Shown piece by piece: positions 35,089 to 45,551 of a DNA stretch of 64,000 nucleotides. The notes under the pieces were generated by a model. The model did not search any database. It was not told the DNA's origin and saw nothing but the letters and a program-made list of their open reading frames with translations. Positions within the stretch are counted from its first letter, which is position 1. Each line of letters opens with the position of its first letter. This stretch comes from Acidovorax sp. SUPP3334 (GTDB lineage: Bacteria > Pseudomonadota > Gammaproteobacteria > Burkholderiales > Burkholderiaceae_C), in NCBI RefSeq assembly GCF_030159055.1, contig NZ_BQXQ01000012.1, forward strand, positions 59,377 through 123,376, given 5' to 3'. A program made the translations under genes and the position numbers.

Positions 35089-35874
35089 ATGAACGACGAC
35101 CTTTCGCTGCACCAGCGCCGCCGCCTGCCGTCCCAGGTGGAGCTGGACGGCATTCCCTGGCTGCCGCTGCTGTCGCAGGCCGAGCGCGAGCGCGCCGTGG
35201 CCGCCCTGCTGGTGGGCGACGCGAAGGTGGGCGACTACGTGTGCCGCGTGGGCCGGCCGGTGACCTACTGGTTCGGCGTGGTCGAGGGGCTGCTCAAGAT
35301 GAGCACCGACAACGCCCAGGGCCAGACGATGACGTTCACCGGCGTGCCCCCGGGCGGCTGGTTCGGCGAGGGCATGGCCGTCAAGCGCGAACCCTACCGC
35401 TACAACATCCAGGCGCTGCGCAAGAGCGTGGTGGCCGGCCTGCCGATCGACACCTTCCACTGGCTGCTGGACCACTCCATCGGCTTCAACCGGTTCGTGA
35501 TGAACCAGCTCAACGAGCGGCTGGGCCAGTTCATCGCCGCGCGCGAGATCGACCGGCTGGGCAACCCCGATGTGCGGGTGGCGCGCAGCCTTGCGTCGCT
35601 CTTCAATCCGGTGCTCTACCCCGGGGTGGGCGAGGTGCTGCGCATCACGCAGCAGGAACTGGCCTACCTCGTGGGGCTGTCGCGCCAGCGCGTGAACGAG
35701 GCACTGGCCGAGCTGCAGGCCCAGGGGGCGATCTGCGTGGAGTACGGCGGGCTGCGGGTGCTGGACCTGGCCGCGCTGCGCGAGAGCGTGTTTATCGCCC
35801 AGGCCGAATCGCCCCCCAGGCGCTACCGGCCCGGGGCGGGAGCCCCCGGTGCGCAAGCCGTCATGCGCGGTTGA
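35089..35874 (+). CDS. Crp/Fnr-family transcriptional regulator
   Basis: A 261-residue regulator with an N-terminal cyclic-nucleotide-binding-type barrel ([30 protein letters not shown]). The C-terminal HTH_Crp is [20 protein letters not shown]. No Cys cluster for an iron-sulfur centre is seen at the N-terminus. Start ATG 35089 is 127 bp from the divergent binding-protein gene, which it may control. Its 3' end overlaps the convergent chemoreceptor gene by 14 bases. Confidence 0.88.
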   Translation: MNDDLSLHQRRRLPSQVELDGIPWLPLLSQAERERAVAALLVGDAKVGDYVCRVGRPVTYWFGVVEGLLKMSTDNAQGQTMTFTGVPPGGWFGEGMAVKREPYRYNIQALRKSVVAGLPIDTFHWLLDHSIGFNRFVMNQLNERLGQFIAAREIDRLGNPDVRVARSLASLFNPVLYPGVGEVLRITQQELAYLVGLSRQRVNEALAELQAQGAICVEYGGLRVLDLAALRESVFIAQAESPPRRYRPGAGAPGAQAVMRG

Positions 35875-37468
35875 CGGGCGCTGCCAGTTCCGGCGTGCGG
35901 GTGAGGCGGAAGGCGCCCACCATGTGCGTCAGGCGGCCGGCCTGGTCCTTCAGGCTGCCGGCCGCCGCACTGCTTTCTTCCACCAGTGCGGCGTTCTGCT
36001 GCGTCATGGTTTCCAGCGCGCCCACCGACTGGCTCACTTGGCCGATGCGGTCGCTCTGCTCGCGCGCGGCGGCCGTGATCTCGGCCATGATGCCCGACAC
36101 CTGCTGCACCGACTGCACCAGTTCGCCGATGGTCGCACCCGCATGGCCCACCAGCGTGGTGCCTTCCTGCACCTGATTGGCGCTGGCCAGGATCAGTGCC
36201 TTGATCTCGCGTGCCGCGTCGGCCGACCGCCCGGCCAGCGCGCGCACTTCGCCGGCCACCACGGCGAAGCCGCGGCCCTGCTCGCCCGCGCGGGCCGCCT
36301 CCACCGCGGCATTGAGCGCGAGGATGTTGGTCTGGAAGGCGATGCCGTCGATCACGCTGATGATGTCGGCGATCTTGCGCGAGCTGGCGCTGATCACGTC
36401 CATCGTCTTCACCACCTGCGAGACGACTTCGCCGCCGCGTTCGGCGACCTGCGAGGCCGCGGCCGTCATCTGGTTGGCCTGGCGCGCGGCGTCGGCGCTC
36501 TGCTGCACCGTGTGGGTCAGGTCTTCCAGCGCCGAGGCGGCCTGCTGCAGGTTGCCCGAGGTCTGCTCGGTGCGCTGGCTCAGGTCGAGGTTGCCCGAGG
36601 CGACCTCCGAGCTGGCCAGCAGGATCGAATCCGCCGTGGTGCCGATGTTGCCGACCAGCGAGCGCAGTTGCTCCTGCATGGCGGCGATGGCGTCCAGCAG
36701 CCGGCCGGTCTCGTCCTGGATGCGCACTTCCACGCGCGAGGTGAGGTCGCCGTTGGCGATGCGCTCGGCCACCACCACGGCCCGCCCGATCGGCTGGGTG
36801 ATGCTGGCGGTGGTGCGCCAGGCGATCAGCGCGCCCAGCACGATGGCCAGCGCCACCAGGCTGCCGCCGATGGCGCGGGCCCGGTTTTGCATGCGGCTCG
36901 TTTCGGCGGCGGCTTCGGTGTTGAGGGTGTTCTGCAGCTGCACCAGTTCGGCCAACTTTTCGCGCCAGGCGGATTCGATGGGTGCCACGCGCGTCATGAG
37001 CGAGAGGGTGGCGCTCACGGTGTCGCCATCGGCGATCGCCTTGAGCGCGGTGTCCAGCTCGGGCCGGTTCTTGCGGGCCAGCGCCTGGATCTCGGTCTGC
37101 AGCTGGCGTTCGGCCGCCGTGGCGCCGGCGTCCAGCAGCGTGGCCAGTTCGGACTCTTGCGCCGCGTAGCGCTGCAGGGCCTGGCCGACCCGGCGGGTCT
37201 GCTCGTCGGCGCTCTTGGGGTCGATCTCACCGAGCATGGCGGCCGAGCGGCCCTGGATGCCGATGGCGCTCACGTTCTCCAGCATGGCGTTGACCAGCCG
37301 CATCTTGCTGGCGCTGGCGCCGGTCATCTGCTGCATCTGGCGGTTCACCTCGCCCAGCGAGGCATGCGCCACGGCGGCGACGGCGATCAGCAGGGCCAGC
37401 ATGCAGCCGAACCCCAGAAAGAGCCGGCGCGAGATGGAGAGGGTCTTGAAGAACGAAGGGGTCTGCAT
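35861..37468 (-). CDS. Methyl-accepting chemotaxis protein
   Basis: A 535-residue Tar/Tsr-like receptor. A first membrane segment (about 15-37) leads to a periplasmic four-helix-bundle type sensor (about 40-190) and a second membrane segment (about 195-215). HAMP follows, then a coiled signalling domain with hairpin tip [20 protein letters not shown]. It lacks the C-terminal NWETF tether, so adaptation enzymes must act through other receptors. Ligand not inferable. Confidence 0.93.
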   Translation of the reverse strand: MQTPSFFKTLSISRRLFLGFGCMLALLIAVAAVAHASLGEVNRQMQQMTGASASKMRLVNAMLENVSAIGIQGRSAAMLGEIDPKSADEQTRRVGQALQRYAAQESELATLLDAGATAAERQLQTEIQALARKNRPELDTALKAIADGDTVSATLSLMTRVAPIESAWREKLAELVQLQNTLNTEAAAETSRMQNRARAIGGSLVALAIVLGALIAWRTTASITQPIGRAVVVAERIANGDLTSRVEVRIQDETGRLLDAIAAMQEQLRSLVGNIGTTADSILLASSEVASGNLDLSQRTEQTSGNLQQAASALEDLTHTVQQSADAARQANQMTAAASQVAERGGEVVSQVVKTMDVISASSRKIADIISVIDGIAFQTNILALNAAVEAARAGEQGRGFAVVAGEVRALAGRSADAAREIKALILASANQVQEGTTLVGHAGATIGELVQSVQQVSGIMAEITAAAREQSDRIGQVSQSVGALETMTQQNAALVEESSAAAGSLKDQAGRLTHMVGAFRLTRTPELAAPVNRA

Positions 37469-37788
37469 GGTGTTTTCCGTGGCCGATGGCCTCTGACGAA
37501 CTGCACAGCAAAAGGAATGCCAATGGTCGGCAAGGGGGGGCCGCTCCCGCAGTGTCCGGCAATGCCACTGATGTTACATATTAACGGGCCATTATTGATG
37601 GTCTCTTTCTAAAGTCCGAAAAGGCATTCCTGCAGGAATCAATTGATTTAATGGTCGATTTCTTATTAAATGCATTGATATGATGCTATTTATTTGGTAG
37701 CGCCATGGGGCTTTTATTTTTGCGCATTCCAGTGCGCAGCGGTCCGATGCATCGTGGCGTTGTTACATTTTTGGAAGGATCCGCCACC
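37469..37788. promoter_or_regulatory. AT-rich intergenic region with palindromes, 320 bp
   Basis: No gene is supported. It contains divergent promoters for the chemoreceptor (leftward) and the cupredoxin-like gene (rightward), and a perfect 14-base palindrome ATTCCTGCAGGAAT at 37626-37639. A copy of the dispersed palindrome is at 37684-37702, and GGAAGGA (37773-37779) serves as RBS for the ATG at 37789. Confidence 0.55.
37684..37702. repeat. Dispersed palindrome, imperfect copy
   Basis: TGCTATTTATTTGGTAGCG; only the palindromic half is present, and no CCAGCGC box lies upstream. It belongs to the family listed at 20521. Confidence 0.6.
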
Positions 37789-38409
37789 ATGAACCGACTC
37801 CGCTCGCCAATGCGCCTGGGCATGGCCGCCATGCTCTGCGCATGGGCGTTTCAGGCGGGCGCCGTGGAGGTGCAGGTGACCGTGCAGGACAGCGCCGGCA
37901 AGCCGCTGCCGGGCGCGGTGGTGTTTTTGGAATCGGCCGAGGCACGCAAGCTGGCACGGCCCCTGTCGGTGCAGGACATGGCGCAGCAAAAACGCCGTTT
38001 CGTGCCCGAGGTGCTGGTGGTCACGGTGGGCACCGAGGTGCAGTTTCCCAACCGCGACACGGTGCGCCACCATGTGTATTCGTTCTCGCCCGCCAAGAAG
38101 TTCGAATTGCAGCTGTATTCCGGCACCCCTGCCAATCCGGTCCTCTTCGACCGGCCCGGCGTCGTGGTGCTGGGCTGCAACATCCATGACCAGATGGTGG
38201 CCTGGATTCTGGTGCTGGAAACCCCGTTCTTCGCGCAGGGCGGTTCGCCCTTCGGCAGCGCCCGCATCGACAAGGTGCCTGCCGGTGCCTACACCCTGCG
38301 CGTGTGGCACGCGGGCCTGGCGGTCGGCGCGCTGGCCTATTCGCAGCCGCTCACGGTGGCCGAGGGCGCCGCGCCCGTGGTCGTGCGGCTGGCGGGAGTG
38401 ACCCCTTGA
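37789..38409 (+). CDS. Exported cupredoxin-like protein
   Basis: A 206-residue exported protein with signal peptide (AAMLCAWAFQAGAVE). The fold pattern is that of plastocyanin-like/methylamine-utilisation-type proteins: VQFPNRDTVRHHVYSFSPAKKF, then VVVLGCNIHDQMVAWILVL. The His, Cys, His and Met are possible copper ligands. Its TGA overlaps the TTG start of the GGDEF/EAL gene, so the two are co-translated. A sensory role toward the c-di-GMP protein is inferred. Confidence 0.8.
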   Translation: MNRLRSPMRLGMAAMLCAWAFQAGAVEVQVTVQDSAGKPLPGAVVFLESAEARKLARPLSVQDMAQQKRRFVPEVLVVTVGTEVQFPNRDTVRHHVYSFSPAKKFELQLYSGTPANPVLFDRPGVVVLGCNIHDQMVAWILVLETPFFAQGGSPFGSARIDKVPAGAYTLRVWHAGLAVGALAYSQPLTVAEGAAPVVVRLAGVTP

Positions 38410-40742
38410 ACCTGCGCGCGCTGCGCCGCAGCCTCATCCTGCGCCTCGTCGGCATTTCGCTGCTGCTGCTGCTCATCGTGCAGGCGGCGGGGGTCGTGGT
38501 GGTGCAGACCTTCATCGTGCGCAATGCCCGCGCGCAGATCGAGCGCAGCCTGGATGTGGACGAGCGCGTCTGGCGCTGGCTGCTCGACCAGAACGCCGTG
38601 CGGCTCAAAGAGGCCTCGACCCTGCTGGCCTCCGATTACGGCTTTCGCTCCGCCGTGAACTCGGGCGATGCCGACACGATCCAGTCGGTGCTGGAGAACC
38701 ACGGCGCACGCATCGGCGCGGCGATGACGGCGCTGCTGGACGCCCGCATGCACCTGCAGGCGACCAGCCCTTCGCGCTCGCCTGCCGACTACCAGAGCGC
38801 GATCGATCAGGCCGTGCCGGCGCTGGTGGCGCAGCCGCTGGGCAGCCAGATCGCCGTGGTGCAAGGCATGCCGTACCAGTTCGTGATGGTGCCCATGCGG
38901 GCGCCGCTGGTGGTGGGCTGGGTGCTCATGGGCTTTCCGGTCAACGAGACGCTGGTGTCCGAGATGCAGCAGTTGCTGTCGGTGGACGTGGCCATCCAGA
39001 TCCGCGACCCTGCCGGGGCGGTGTCGGTGCCGGTGAGTTCGCTGCCCGACCGGGCGATGTCCGATCTGCGCGACTTTCGCATGGGGGGCGAGCGCGATGT
39101 CGGCGGCGAAACGCTGCTGGTGCGCGCCGTGCGGCTGGACAGCGGCGCCACCAGCGCCCGCGCGCTGCTGCTGCGCTCGCTCGACGACGTGGTCTCCCCC
39201 TACCGGCAGCTGCAGGTCTTGCTCGGCGTGATCACCGTGGTCGGCCTGGTGCTGTTCGCGATCGGCAGCGCCTTCATGGCGCGCCGCTTGACCATGCCGC
39301 TGCACTCGCTGGTCGATGCCACGCACCGCCTGTCGCAGGGCGACTATGCCGCACCCATCGAGCACACCACGCGCCACGACGAGATCGGCAACCTCGCCCG
39401 GTCTTTCGACCGCATGCGGCTTGACATCTCCGGCCAGCAGAACCAGATCCGGCGCCTGGCCGACATCGACCGGCTGACCGGCGTGCCCAACCGGGAGCGC
39501 TTTCGCCGCGCGCTGATGGAGGCCATGGGCCCGGAAGGCGGCGGGCGCCCCGTGGCCGTGATCGCGCTGGACCTGGACCGCTTCAAGCACGTGAACGGCG
39601 TGCTCGGCTACGCGCTGGGCGACCGCCTGCTGCAGGCGGTGGCCGAGCGCATCGGCATGCAGGCCCGCTCGTCGCAGGACATCGTCGCGCGCCTGGGCGG
39701 CAACCAGTTCGCCATGATGCTGTTGGGCGCCGATGCCGCGTCCGCGCGCGAGATGGCCCAGCGCATCATCCGCGCCTTCGAAACGCCGATGGCCTTCGGC
39801 GACCGCACGGTGGACCTCAGCGCGGGCATGGGAATCGCCTGCTGGCCCGGCCCGGCGCAGGACGCCGACACCCTGCTCAGCCACGCCGAGATCGCCATGT
39901 ACGCGGCCAAGCAGCGGCTCAGCGGCGCGCTGCTGTACGAGCCGTCCATGGATTTGTCCAGCGCGGTGTCGCTCTCGCTGCTGACCGAGCTGCGCCGCGC
40001 GGTGGACCGCAACGAACTGCGCCTGTTCCTGCAGCCCAAGGTCACGCTCACCGGCCAGCCCGGCAACGCCGCCGAGGCCCTGGTGCGCTGGCAGCACCCC
40101 GAGCGCGGCATGGTGCCGCCGATGCAGTTCATTCCGTTCGCCGAGCAGACCGGCTTCGTGCGTCAGCTCACGCTGTGGATGTTCGAGCAGGCCGTGGTGT
40201 TCCTCGCGCAGCCGCAGGTGCAGGCGCTGTCGCTGCAGATCTCGATCAACCTTTCCACGCGCGACCTGCTCGATCCGGAGCTGAGCAACCGCTTCGGCGC
40301 GCTGCTGGAGCGCCATGGCGTGGGCGCCTCGGCCTTCTGCCTGGAGATCACCGAGAGCGCGATCATGGACGAGCCCCTGCGCGCCGAGGCCATGCTCAAC
40401 CGGCTGTCGGAACAAGGCTTCAAGCTGTCCATCGACGACTTCGGCACGGGCTATTCGTCGCTGGCCTACCTCAAGCGGCTGCCGGTGGACGAGCTGAAGA
40501 TCGACAAATCCTTCGTCATCGGCATGGCCGCCGACGACGGCGACGAGCAGATCGTGCGCTCCACCATCGATCTGGCCCACAACCTGGGGCTGAGCGTGGT
40601 GGCCGAGGGCGTGGAAACCGTTGCCATCCTGGAGCGCTTGCGGGCGCTGCATTGCGACGACGCACAGGGCTACTACATCAGCCGGCCGCTGCCCATGGAC
40701 GACTTTCTCGCCTGGCATGCCTCGGCTGCCGAGAGAAAATAG
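38406..40742 (+). CDS. Membrane GGDEF/EAL protein, degenerate GGDEF, intact EAL
   Basis: A 778-residue protein with TTG start overlapping the upstream stop. N-terminal membrane segment (about 10-32), periplasmic dCache/CHASE-like sensor (about 33-275), second membrane segment (about 278-298) and HAMP. The GGDEF domain active site reads RLGGNQFAMM, so cyclase activity is doubtful. The EAL domain keeps EALVRW, ITESAIMD, DDFGTGYSSL and KIDKSFV and should hydrolyse c-di-GMP. The upstream cupredoxin-like protein may feed the sensor domain. Confidence 0.88.
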   Translation: MNLRALRRSLILRLVGISLLLLLIVQAAGVVVVQTFIVRNARAQIERSLDVDERVWRWLLDQNAVRLKEASTLLASDYGFRSAVNSGDADTIQSVLENHGARIGAAMTALLDARMHLQATSPSRSPADYQSAIDQAVPALVAQPLGSQIAVVQGMPYQFVMVPMRAPLVVGWVLMGFPVNETLVSEMQQLLSVDVAIQIRDPAGAVSVPVSSLPDRAMSDLRDFRMGGERDVGGETLLVRAVRLDSGATSARALLLRSLDDVVSPYRQLQVLLGVITVVGLVLFAIGSAFMARRLTMPLHSLVDATHRLSQGDYAAPIEHTTRHDEIGNLARSFDRMRLDISGQQNQIRRLADIDRLTGVPNRERFRRALMEAMGPEGGGRPVAVIALDLDRFKHVNGVLGYALGDRLLQAVAERIGMQARSSQDIVARLGGNQFAMMLLGADAASAREMAQRIIRAFETPMAFGDRTVDLSAGMGIACWPGPAQDADTLLSHAEIAMYAAKQRLSGALLYEPSMDLSSAVSLSLLTELRRAVDRNELRLFLQPKVTLTGQPGNAAEALVRWQHPERGMVPPMQFIPFAEQTGFVRQLTLWMFEQAVVFLAQPQVQALSLQISINLSTRDLLDPELSNRFGALLERHGVGASAFCLEITESAIMDEPLRAEAMLNRLSEQGFKLSIDDFGTGYSSLAYLKRLPVDELKIDKSFVIGMAADDGDEQIVRSTIDLAHNLGLSVVAEGVETVAILERLRALHCDDAQGYYISRPLPMDDFLAWHASAAERK

Positions 40743-40747
40743 CGCCC

Positions 40748-41905
40748 ATGCCTGAATTGCCGCCCCGCCGACGCCTTTCCCTTCCCCCCGCCGCACCGCC
40801 TGCAGCAGCCCCGCCCGCCACACCACGCGCTGCGCCCGCCGGCCCACGCGCTGCGCCAGCGCAGCCGGGCTACCGCGGCAAGCCGGCCTCCGGCGCGCGG
40901 CCGGCCGCATCCCCATCCCAGTCCGCATACCAGCCCAGCTCCCCGCCGGGCTCGCGCTCCGCGCCCCGGGCACCCGAGTGGCCGCGCCCGCCGCTGCCCG
41001 CCGCTGGCCCGCAGCGCGCGTCTGCAGGGGCCATGCCGGCACCGGGCCGGCCCGCCGCCAGCCGTGCAGGTCCGGGTGCGGGCACAGGTGCTGTAACAGG
41101 TGCCCCACGCCGGTCGCCGGCAGGGCCGGGACCAGGGGCCGCAGGGGAGGGCGGCACCTCGCGCCTGAACAAGCGCATGGCCGAGCTGGGCCTGTGCTCG
41201 CGCCGCGAGGCCGACGACTGGATCGCGCAGGGCTGGGTGAAGGTCAACGGCGAAGTCGCGCCCATGGGTCTGCAGGTGCTGCCCACCGACCGCATCGAGG
41301 TCGAGCGCGTGGCACAGGGCTTTCAGGAGCAGAAGGTCACCATCCTGATGCACAAGCCCATGGGCTACGTGAGCGGCCAGGCCGAGGACGGCCACACGCC
41401 CGCCGTGGCCCTCATCAACCCGCGCACCCACTGGCGCGAGGACCCGAGCCGCATGCGCTTTTCGCCGCCGCAGCTGCGCGGCCTGGCGCCCTGCGGGCGG
41501 CTGGACATCGACTCGGTCGGCCTGCTCGTGCTCACGCAGGACGGCCGCGTGGCGCGCCACCTGATCGGCGAAGACTCCGAGGTGGACAAGGAATACCTGG
41601 TGCGCGTGCAGTACGGCGACGTGGCACTGAACGTGCAGGACGCCTTCCCCGCCGAGCAGCTGGCCCGCCTGTGCCACGGCCTGTCGCTGGACGGCCAGCC
41701 GCTCAAGCCCGCCCGCGTGGACTGGCAAAACCCCGAGCAGTTGCGCTTCGTGCTCAACGAGGGCAAGAAGCGCCAGATCCGCCGCATGTGCGAGCTGGTC
41801 GGCCTGAAGGTGGTGGGCTTGAAGCGCATCCGCATCGGGCGGGTGACGCTGGGCAACCTGCCCGTGGGGCAGTGGCGCTACCTGGGGGCGAACGAGAAGT
41901 TCTAG
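40748..41905 (+). CDS. RsuA/RluF-family 23S rRNA pseudouridine synthase
   Basis: A 385-residue enzyme that isomerises uridine in rRNA. A disordered Pro/Ala-rich N-terminus of about 135 residues is followed by an S4 domain (RLNKRMAELGLCSRREADDW). The catalytic core carries the essential Asp in GRLDIDSVGLLVLT. The C-terminal GKKRQIRRMCELVGLKV is diagnostic of the RsuA/RluB/E/F branch. The pattern is nearest RluF. It begins 5 bp after the EAL gene. Confidence 0.88.
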   Translation: MPELPPRRRLSLPPAAPPAAAPPATPRAAPAGPRAAPAQPGYRGKPASGARPAASPSQSAYQPSSPPGSRSAPRAPEWPRPPLPAAGPQRASAGAMPAPGRPAASRAGPGAGTGAVTGAPRRSPAGPGPGAAGEGGTSRLNKRMAELGLCSRREADDWIAQGWVKVNGEVAPMGLQVLPTDRIEVERVAQGFQEQKVTILMHKPMGYVSGQAEDGHTPAVALINPRTHWREDPSRMRFSPPQLRGLAPCGRLDIDSVGLLVLTQDGRVARHLIGEDSEVDKEYLVRVQYGDVALNVQDAFPAEQLARLCHGLSLDGQPLKPARVDWQNPEQLRFVLNEGKKRQIRRMCELVGLKVVGLKRIRIGRVTLGNLPVGQWRYLGANEKF

Positions 41906-41934
41906 GGGCTGCGCCGGGGTTTGAGTGTTTTCGG

Positions 41935-41982
41935 CCTAGCGCCCTAGGTAATCATGCGGTGAGTGCTATTAAATAAATAGCA
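41935..41982. repeat. Dispersed element copy: CCTAGCGC box plus TGCTAT palindrome
   Basis: CCTAGCGCC (41935-41943) then TGCTATTAAATAAATAGCA (41964-41982), start-to-start distance 29 bases, identical to the copies at 45552 and 55600. It lies between the convergent rluF-like and pectate lyase genes. Confidence 0.75.
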
Positions 41983-42017
41983 TCTGGGAGAAAAGATCCG
42001 AGTTCTGTGTCGGGCGG

Positions 42018-43313
42018 TCAATTCAGCGCCGCTGGCGGCTTGTTGCCGGTGGTGGCCCCCACCACGCCCACGCCGGCCTGGCTGCGCACCGTCCGTGCCG
42101 TTTCGGCAAACGGTGCGGGCACCACGAGCGATGCGCGCAGGGCGCTGAAAGCGCTGATCGCCGCTTCATCCAGCGGCTGGTAGGCCGTGCCGCTCGCCAT
42201 CTGGCCGTTGGGCACGCAATCGCGCCCGATGGCCCGCCGGCACCGGCCGCCGTCCGCATCGCCGGGCCCGGCGAACGGGGCATAGGCCTGCCCGGGGCCG
42301 GGTGCCCGCGCGTAGCTGTACACGGGCTGACTCACATGGTCGAAGTAGTTGCCCTCCATCAGCAGGCGGGCCGTGGCCGTCAGCGGCATGGCCGCGCCTT
42401 CGCCGCCGATGTTCTCGAAATAGTTGTTCACCAGGTGCGCGGCCACGGTGGCGTTTTTCATGCCGCCCGCATGGGGGCCGCGGCCCGACGTGTCGTGAAC
42501 GTAGTTGCGGGCCACGGTGATCGTGTCCTGTGCGCCCAGGAACAGCCACAGCCAGTAGTGGCGGCCATCGCAGGTGGCCGAATGGCGCGTGCGGCCGTCG
42601 AATTCGTTGTGCGACAGCGTGACGTGCGTGGCGCTGCCGAAGCCCGTCACCACCATCTGGCGCCCGATGCGGGCGAACAGGTCGTGGTCCACCCACACGC
42701 CATCGGCGTCGTCGAGGGTCAGTGCATCGCCGCCCCAGATCACGTCCGGGTTGATGTCGGTGATGCGCAGGTTCTGCACGATCACGTTGCGGTTGCCATC
42801 GCCGATGCGCAGGCCGCGCCCCTGGATGCCTGCGTTGCCGCCCATGCCGACGATCGTCTTGTTGGAGCCCACCTGCAGCGGCGCCCGGCCCGCGTTGTCA
42901 TAGGTCACCGGCGCTGCCGGGCGGCCGTCGCAGAAGTGGGCGACGTTCAGCGCCTGCTGGCCCCGGCTCGGCGCGTCGTCCTTGCAGGCGAAGGCGATGC
43001 AGCCCGCCTCGGTGGTGCTGGTCGCGCCGTTGGCCGGCAGGGAGCCCCTGAAGTCGAAGAGTTTGTCCAGCACCACCACGCGCGGAGTCTGGTCGGTGCA
43101 CCGGTGGCCGGCAAAGCGATCGCACAGGGCGCGTTCCAAGGCCTGCAGCGACTCGGGCCGAACGGCCTGGGCCTGGCCGCCGCCGGTGACCTGCGCCGCA
43201 AATCCTTCCGGGCGGCCCACGACCTGGGCCCACAAGGGCGCGACGGGCCAGAGCAGCATGACCAGCACCGCGTGCAGCACCGGTCGGAGCAGAAGGGTTC
43301 GGAGTTTGCGCAT
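42018..43313 (-). CDS. Secreted pectate lyase, PL1-like beta-helix
   Basis: A 431-residue exported enzyme. Signal peptide about 1-30 (VLVMLLWPVAPLWAQ). A parallel beta-helix core follows, with SNKTIVGMGGNAGIQGRGL, VIVQNLRITDINPDVIWGGD, DADGVWVDHDLFARIG and AAHLVNNYFENIGG. These are hallmark strands of PL1 pectate lyases that cleave polygalacturonate. Cys residues suggest disulfides. Start ATG 43313 is chosen for the signal peptide. It is probably a T2SS substrate and points to a plant-associated lifestyle. Confidence 0.88.
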   Translation of the reverse strand: MRKLRTLLLRPVLHAVLVMLLWPVAPLWAQVVGRPEGFAAQVTGGGQAQAVRPESLQALERALCDRFAGHRCTDQTPRVVVLDKLFDFRGSLPANGATSTTEAGCIAFACKDDAPSRGQQALNVAHFCDGRPAAPVTYDNAGRAPLQVGSNKTIVGMGGNAGIQGRGLRIGDGNRNVIVQNLRITDINPDVIWGGDALTLDDADGVWVDHDLFARIGRQMVVTGFGSATHVTLSHNEFDGRTRHSATCDGRHYWLWLFLGAQDTITVARNYVHDTSGRGPHAGGMKNATVAAHLVNNYFENIGGEGAAMPLTATARLLMEGNYFDHVSQPVYSYARAPGPGQAYAPFAGPGDADGGRCRRAIGRDCVPNGQMASGTAYQPLDEAAISAFSALRASLVVPAPFAETARTVRSQAGVGVVGATTGNKPPAALN

Positions 43314-43480
43314 GGGTCCAGTTCGGGGTGACCGGTGGTTGAGAGGGGTGGCCGGTTGGAACGCCGCGCGGCGCTGGAGTTCACTGCCCGGCGCCCGCCG
43401 GGGGGCGAGCCCTCGCGCCATCTTTCAGGCCGCCCGTGCCGCCGTGGCGCGGGGCGCTGCCCGGGCCCGTATCTTTCAGC

Positions 43481-43507
43481 CTTGATAATGCGGCGCCTGC
43501 CCCTAAT
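43481..43507 (+). promoter_or_regulatory. Sigma-32-like heat-shock promoter of htpG
   Basis: CTTGATA (43481-43487), a 12-base spacer and CCCCTAAT (43500-43507) match the sigma-32 consensus CTTGAAA-N11-16-CCCCATNT with few mismatches. It lies about 50 bases before the htpG start. Confidence 0.65.
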
Positions 43508-43558
43508 TAGCGGGGCATCCCTCTTTTTGTGAATGACCCAGACCTCCGAATCCACACC

Positions 43559-45547
43559 ATGAGCAAACAGACCCATTCCTTCCAGGCCGAAGTGGCGCAA
43601 CTGCTGCACCTGGTCACGCATTCGCTGTACTCCAACCAGGAAATCTTCCTGCGCGAGCTGATCTCCAATGCGTCCGACGCCTGCGACAAGCTGCGTTTCG
43701 AGGCCCTCAACAACAACGCGCTGTATGAGGACGCGCCCAACCTCGAAGTGCGCGTGGCCTTCGACAAGGACGCCAAGACGCTGACCATCACCGACAACGG
43801 CATCGGCATGAGCCAGCAGGAGGCCATCGACCACCTGGGCACCATCGCCAAGAGCGGCACCAAGGACTTCATGGGCAAGCTCTCGGGCGACCAGAAGGCC
43901 ACTGCCTCCGAGCAGGGCCAGCTGATCGGGCAGTTCGGCGTGGGCTTTTATTCCGGCTTCATCGTGGCCGACAAGATCACCGTGGAATCGCGCCGCGCCG
44001 GCCTGCCGGCCGAAGAAGGCGTGCGCTGGATCAGCGGCGGCACCGGCGCCTTCGAGGTCGAGACCATCACCCGCCCCGAGCGCGGCACCAGCATCATCCT
44101 GCACCTGCGCGACGACGCCGAAGAGTTCCTGAACGCCTGGAAGATCAAGTCGATCATCGGCAAGTATTCCGACCACATCAGCCTGCCCATCCTGATGGAA
44201 AAGGAAGAGTGGAAAGAGGGCGAGCTGATCAACCCCGGCGACGAAAACGGCGGCCGCCAGCCCGGCGGCATGGTCAATACCGGCGAGTGGGAAACCGTCA
44301 ACAAGGCCAGCGCCCTGTGGACCCGCCCCAAGAAGGACATCACCGAAGAGCAGTACCAGGACTTCTACAAGGCCATCAGCCACGACCACGAGAACCCGCT
44401 CACCTGGAGCCACAACCGCGTCGAAGGCAACACGGAATACACGCAACTGCTGTACGTGCCGGCCAAGGCCCCGTTCGACCTGTGGAACCGCGACAAGAAG
44501 GCCGGCGTGAAGCTGTACGTCAAGCGCGTGTTCATCATGGACGACGCCGAGGCGCTGATGCCCACCTACCTGCGCTTCGTGAAGGGCGTGATCGACTCCA
44601 GCGACCTGCCGCTCAACGTGAGCCGCGAACTGCTGCAGGAAAGCCGCGACGTGCGCGCCATCCGCGAAGGCTCCACCAAGCGCGTGCTGAGCATGCTGGA
44701 AGACCTGGCCAAGCACGACAAGCACACCGCCGGTGAAGAAGGCGCTGACGGCGTGACCGACGTGGTCAGCGACGAAGACAAGGCCAAGGAAGGCAAGTAC
44801 ACGGCGTTCTACGCCGAGTTCGGCGCCGTGCTCAAGGAAGGGCTGGGCGAAGACTTCGGCAACCGCGAGCGCCTGGCCAAGCTGCTGCGCTTCGCCTCCA
44901 CGCAAAGCGATGCGGTCACCGTCTCGTTCGCCGACTACAAGGCGCGCATGAAGGAAGGCCAGGACGCCATCTACTACATCACCGCCGACACGCTGTCCGC
45001 CGCCAAGAACAGCCCTCAGCTCGAAGTCTTCAAGAAAAAGGGCATCGAGGTGCTCCTGATGACCGACCGCGTGGACGAGTGGGCGCTGAACTACCTGCAG
45101 GACTTCGACGGCACGCCGCTGCAGTCCGTGGCCAAGGGCGCGGTCGATCTGGGCAAGCTGCAGGACGAGGCCGAGAAGAAGGCCGCCGAGGAAGCCGCCG
45201 AGGCCTTCAAGCCGCTGCTGGCCAAGCTCAAGGAAGCCCTCAAGGACAAGGCCGACGACGTGCGCGCCACGACCCGCCTGGTCGATTCGCCCGCCTGCCT
45301 GGTCGTGCAGGACGACGGCATGAGCACCCAGCTGGCCCGCATGCTCAAGCAGGCCGGCCAGCAGGCGCCTGAATCGAAGCCCGTGCTGGAGGTGAACCCC
45401 GAGCACGCGCTGGTCAAGAAGCTGGACGGCAGCGTGCATTTCCACGACCTCGCGCACATCCTGTTCGACCAGGCGCTGCTGGCCGAAGGTGGCCTGCCCG
45501 AAGACCCGGCGGCCTATGTGAAGCGGGTGAATGCACTGTTGGTCTGA
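43559..45547 (+). CDS. htpG: HtpG, Hsp90-family chaperone
   Basis: The 662-residue ATP-dependent chaperone is full length. The N-terminal GHKL ATPase carries [17 protein letters not shown] and [11 protein letters not shown]. Middle and C-terminal dimerisation domains follow. Start [11 protein letters not shown] at 43559 is preferred over an upstream in-frame ATG at 43529. A sigma-32-like promoter precedes it and a terminator follows. Confidence 0.97.
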   Translation: MSKQTHSFQAEVAQLLHLVTHSLYSNQEIFLRELISNASDACDKLRFEALNNNALYEDAPNLEVRVAFDKDAKTLTITDNGIGMSQQEAIDHLGTIAKSGTKDFMGKLSGDQKATASEQGQLIGQFGVGFYSGFIVADKITVESRRAGLPAEEGVRWISGGTGAFEVETITRPERGTSIILHLRDDAEEFLNAWKIKSIIGKYSDHISLPILMEKEEWKEGELINPGDENGGRQPGGMVNTGEWETVNKASALWTRPKKDITEEQYQDFYKAISHDHENPLTWSHNRVEGNTEYTQLLYVPAKAPFDLWNRDKKAGVKLYVKRVFIMDDAEALMPTYLRFVKGVIDSSDLPLNVSRELLQESRDVRAIREGSTKRVLSMLEDLAKHDKHTAGEEGADGVTDVVSDEDKAKEGKYTAFYAEFGAVLKEGLGEDFGNRERLAKLLRFASTQSDAVTVSFADYKARMKEGQDAIYYITADTLSAAKNSPQLEVFKKKGIEVLLMTDRVDEWALNYLQDFDGTPLQSVAKGAVDLGKLQDEAEKKAAEEAAEAFKPLLAKLKEALKDKADDVRATTRLVDSPACLVVQDDGMSTQLARMLKQAGQQAPESKPVLEVNPEHALVKKLDGSVHFHDLAHILFDQALLAEGGLPEDPAAYVKRVNALLV

Positions 45548-45551
45548 AAGG

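Noticed and set aside
38337..41108. 923-residue open frame on the minus strand
   Set aside because: Antisense shadow of the GGDEF/EAL and rluF-like genes; composition is His/Gln/Arg/Ala-rich with no domain.
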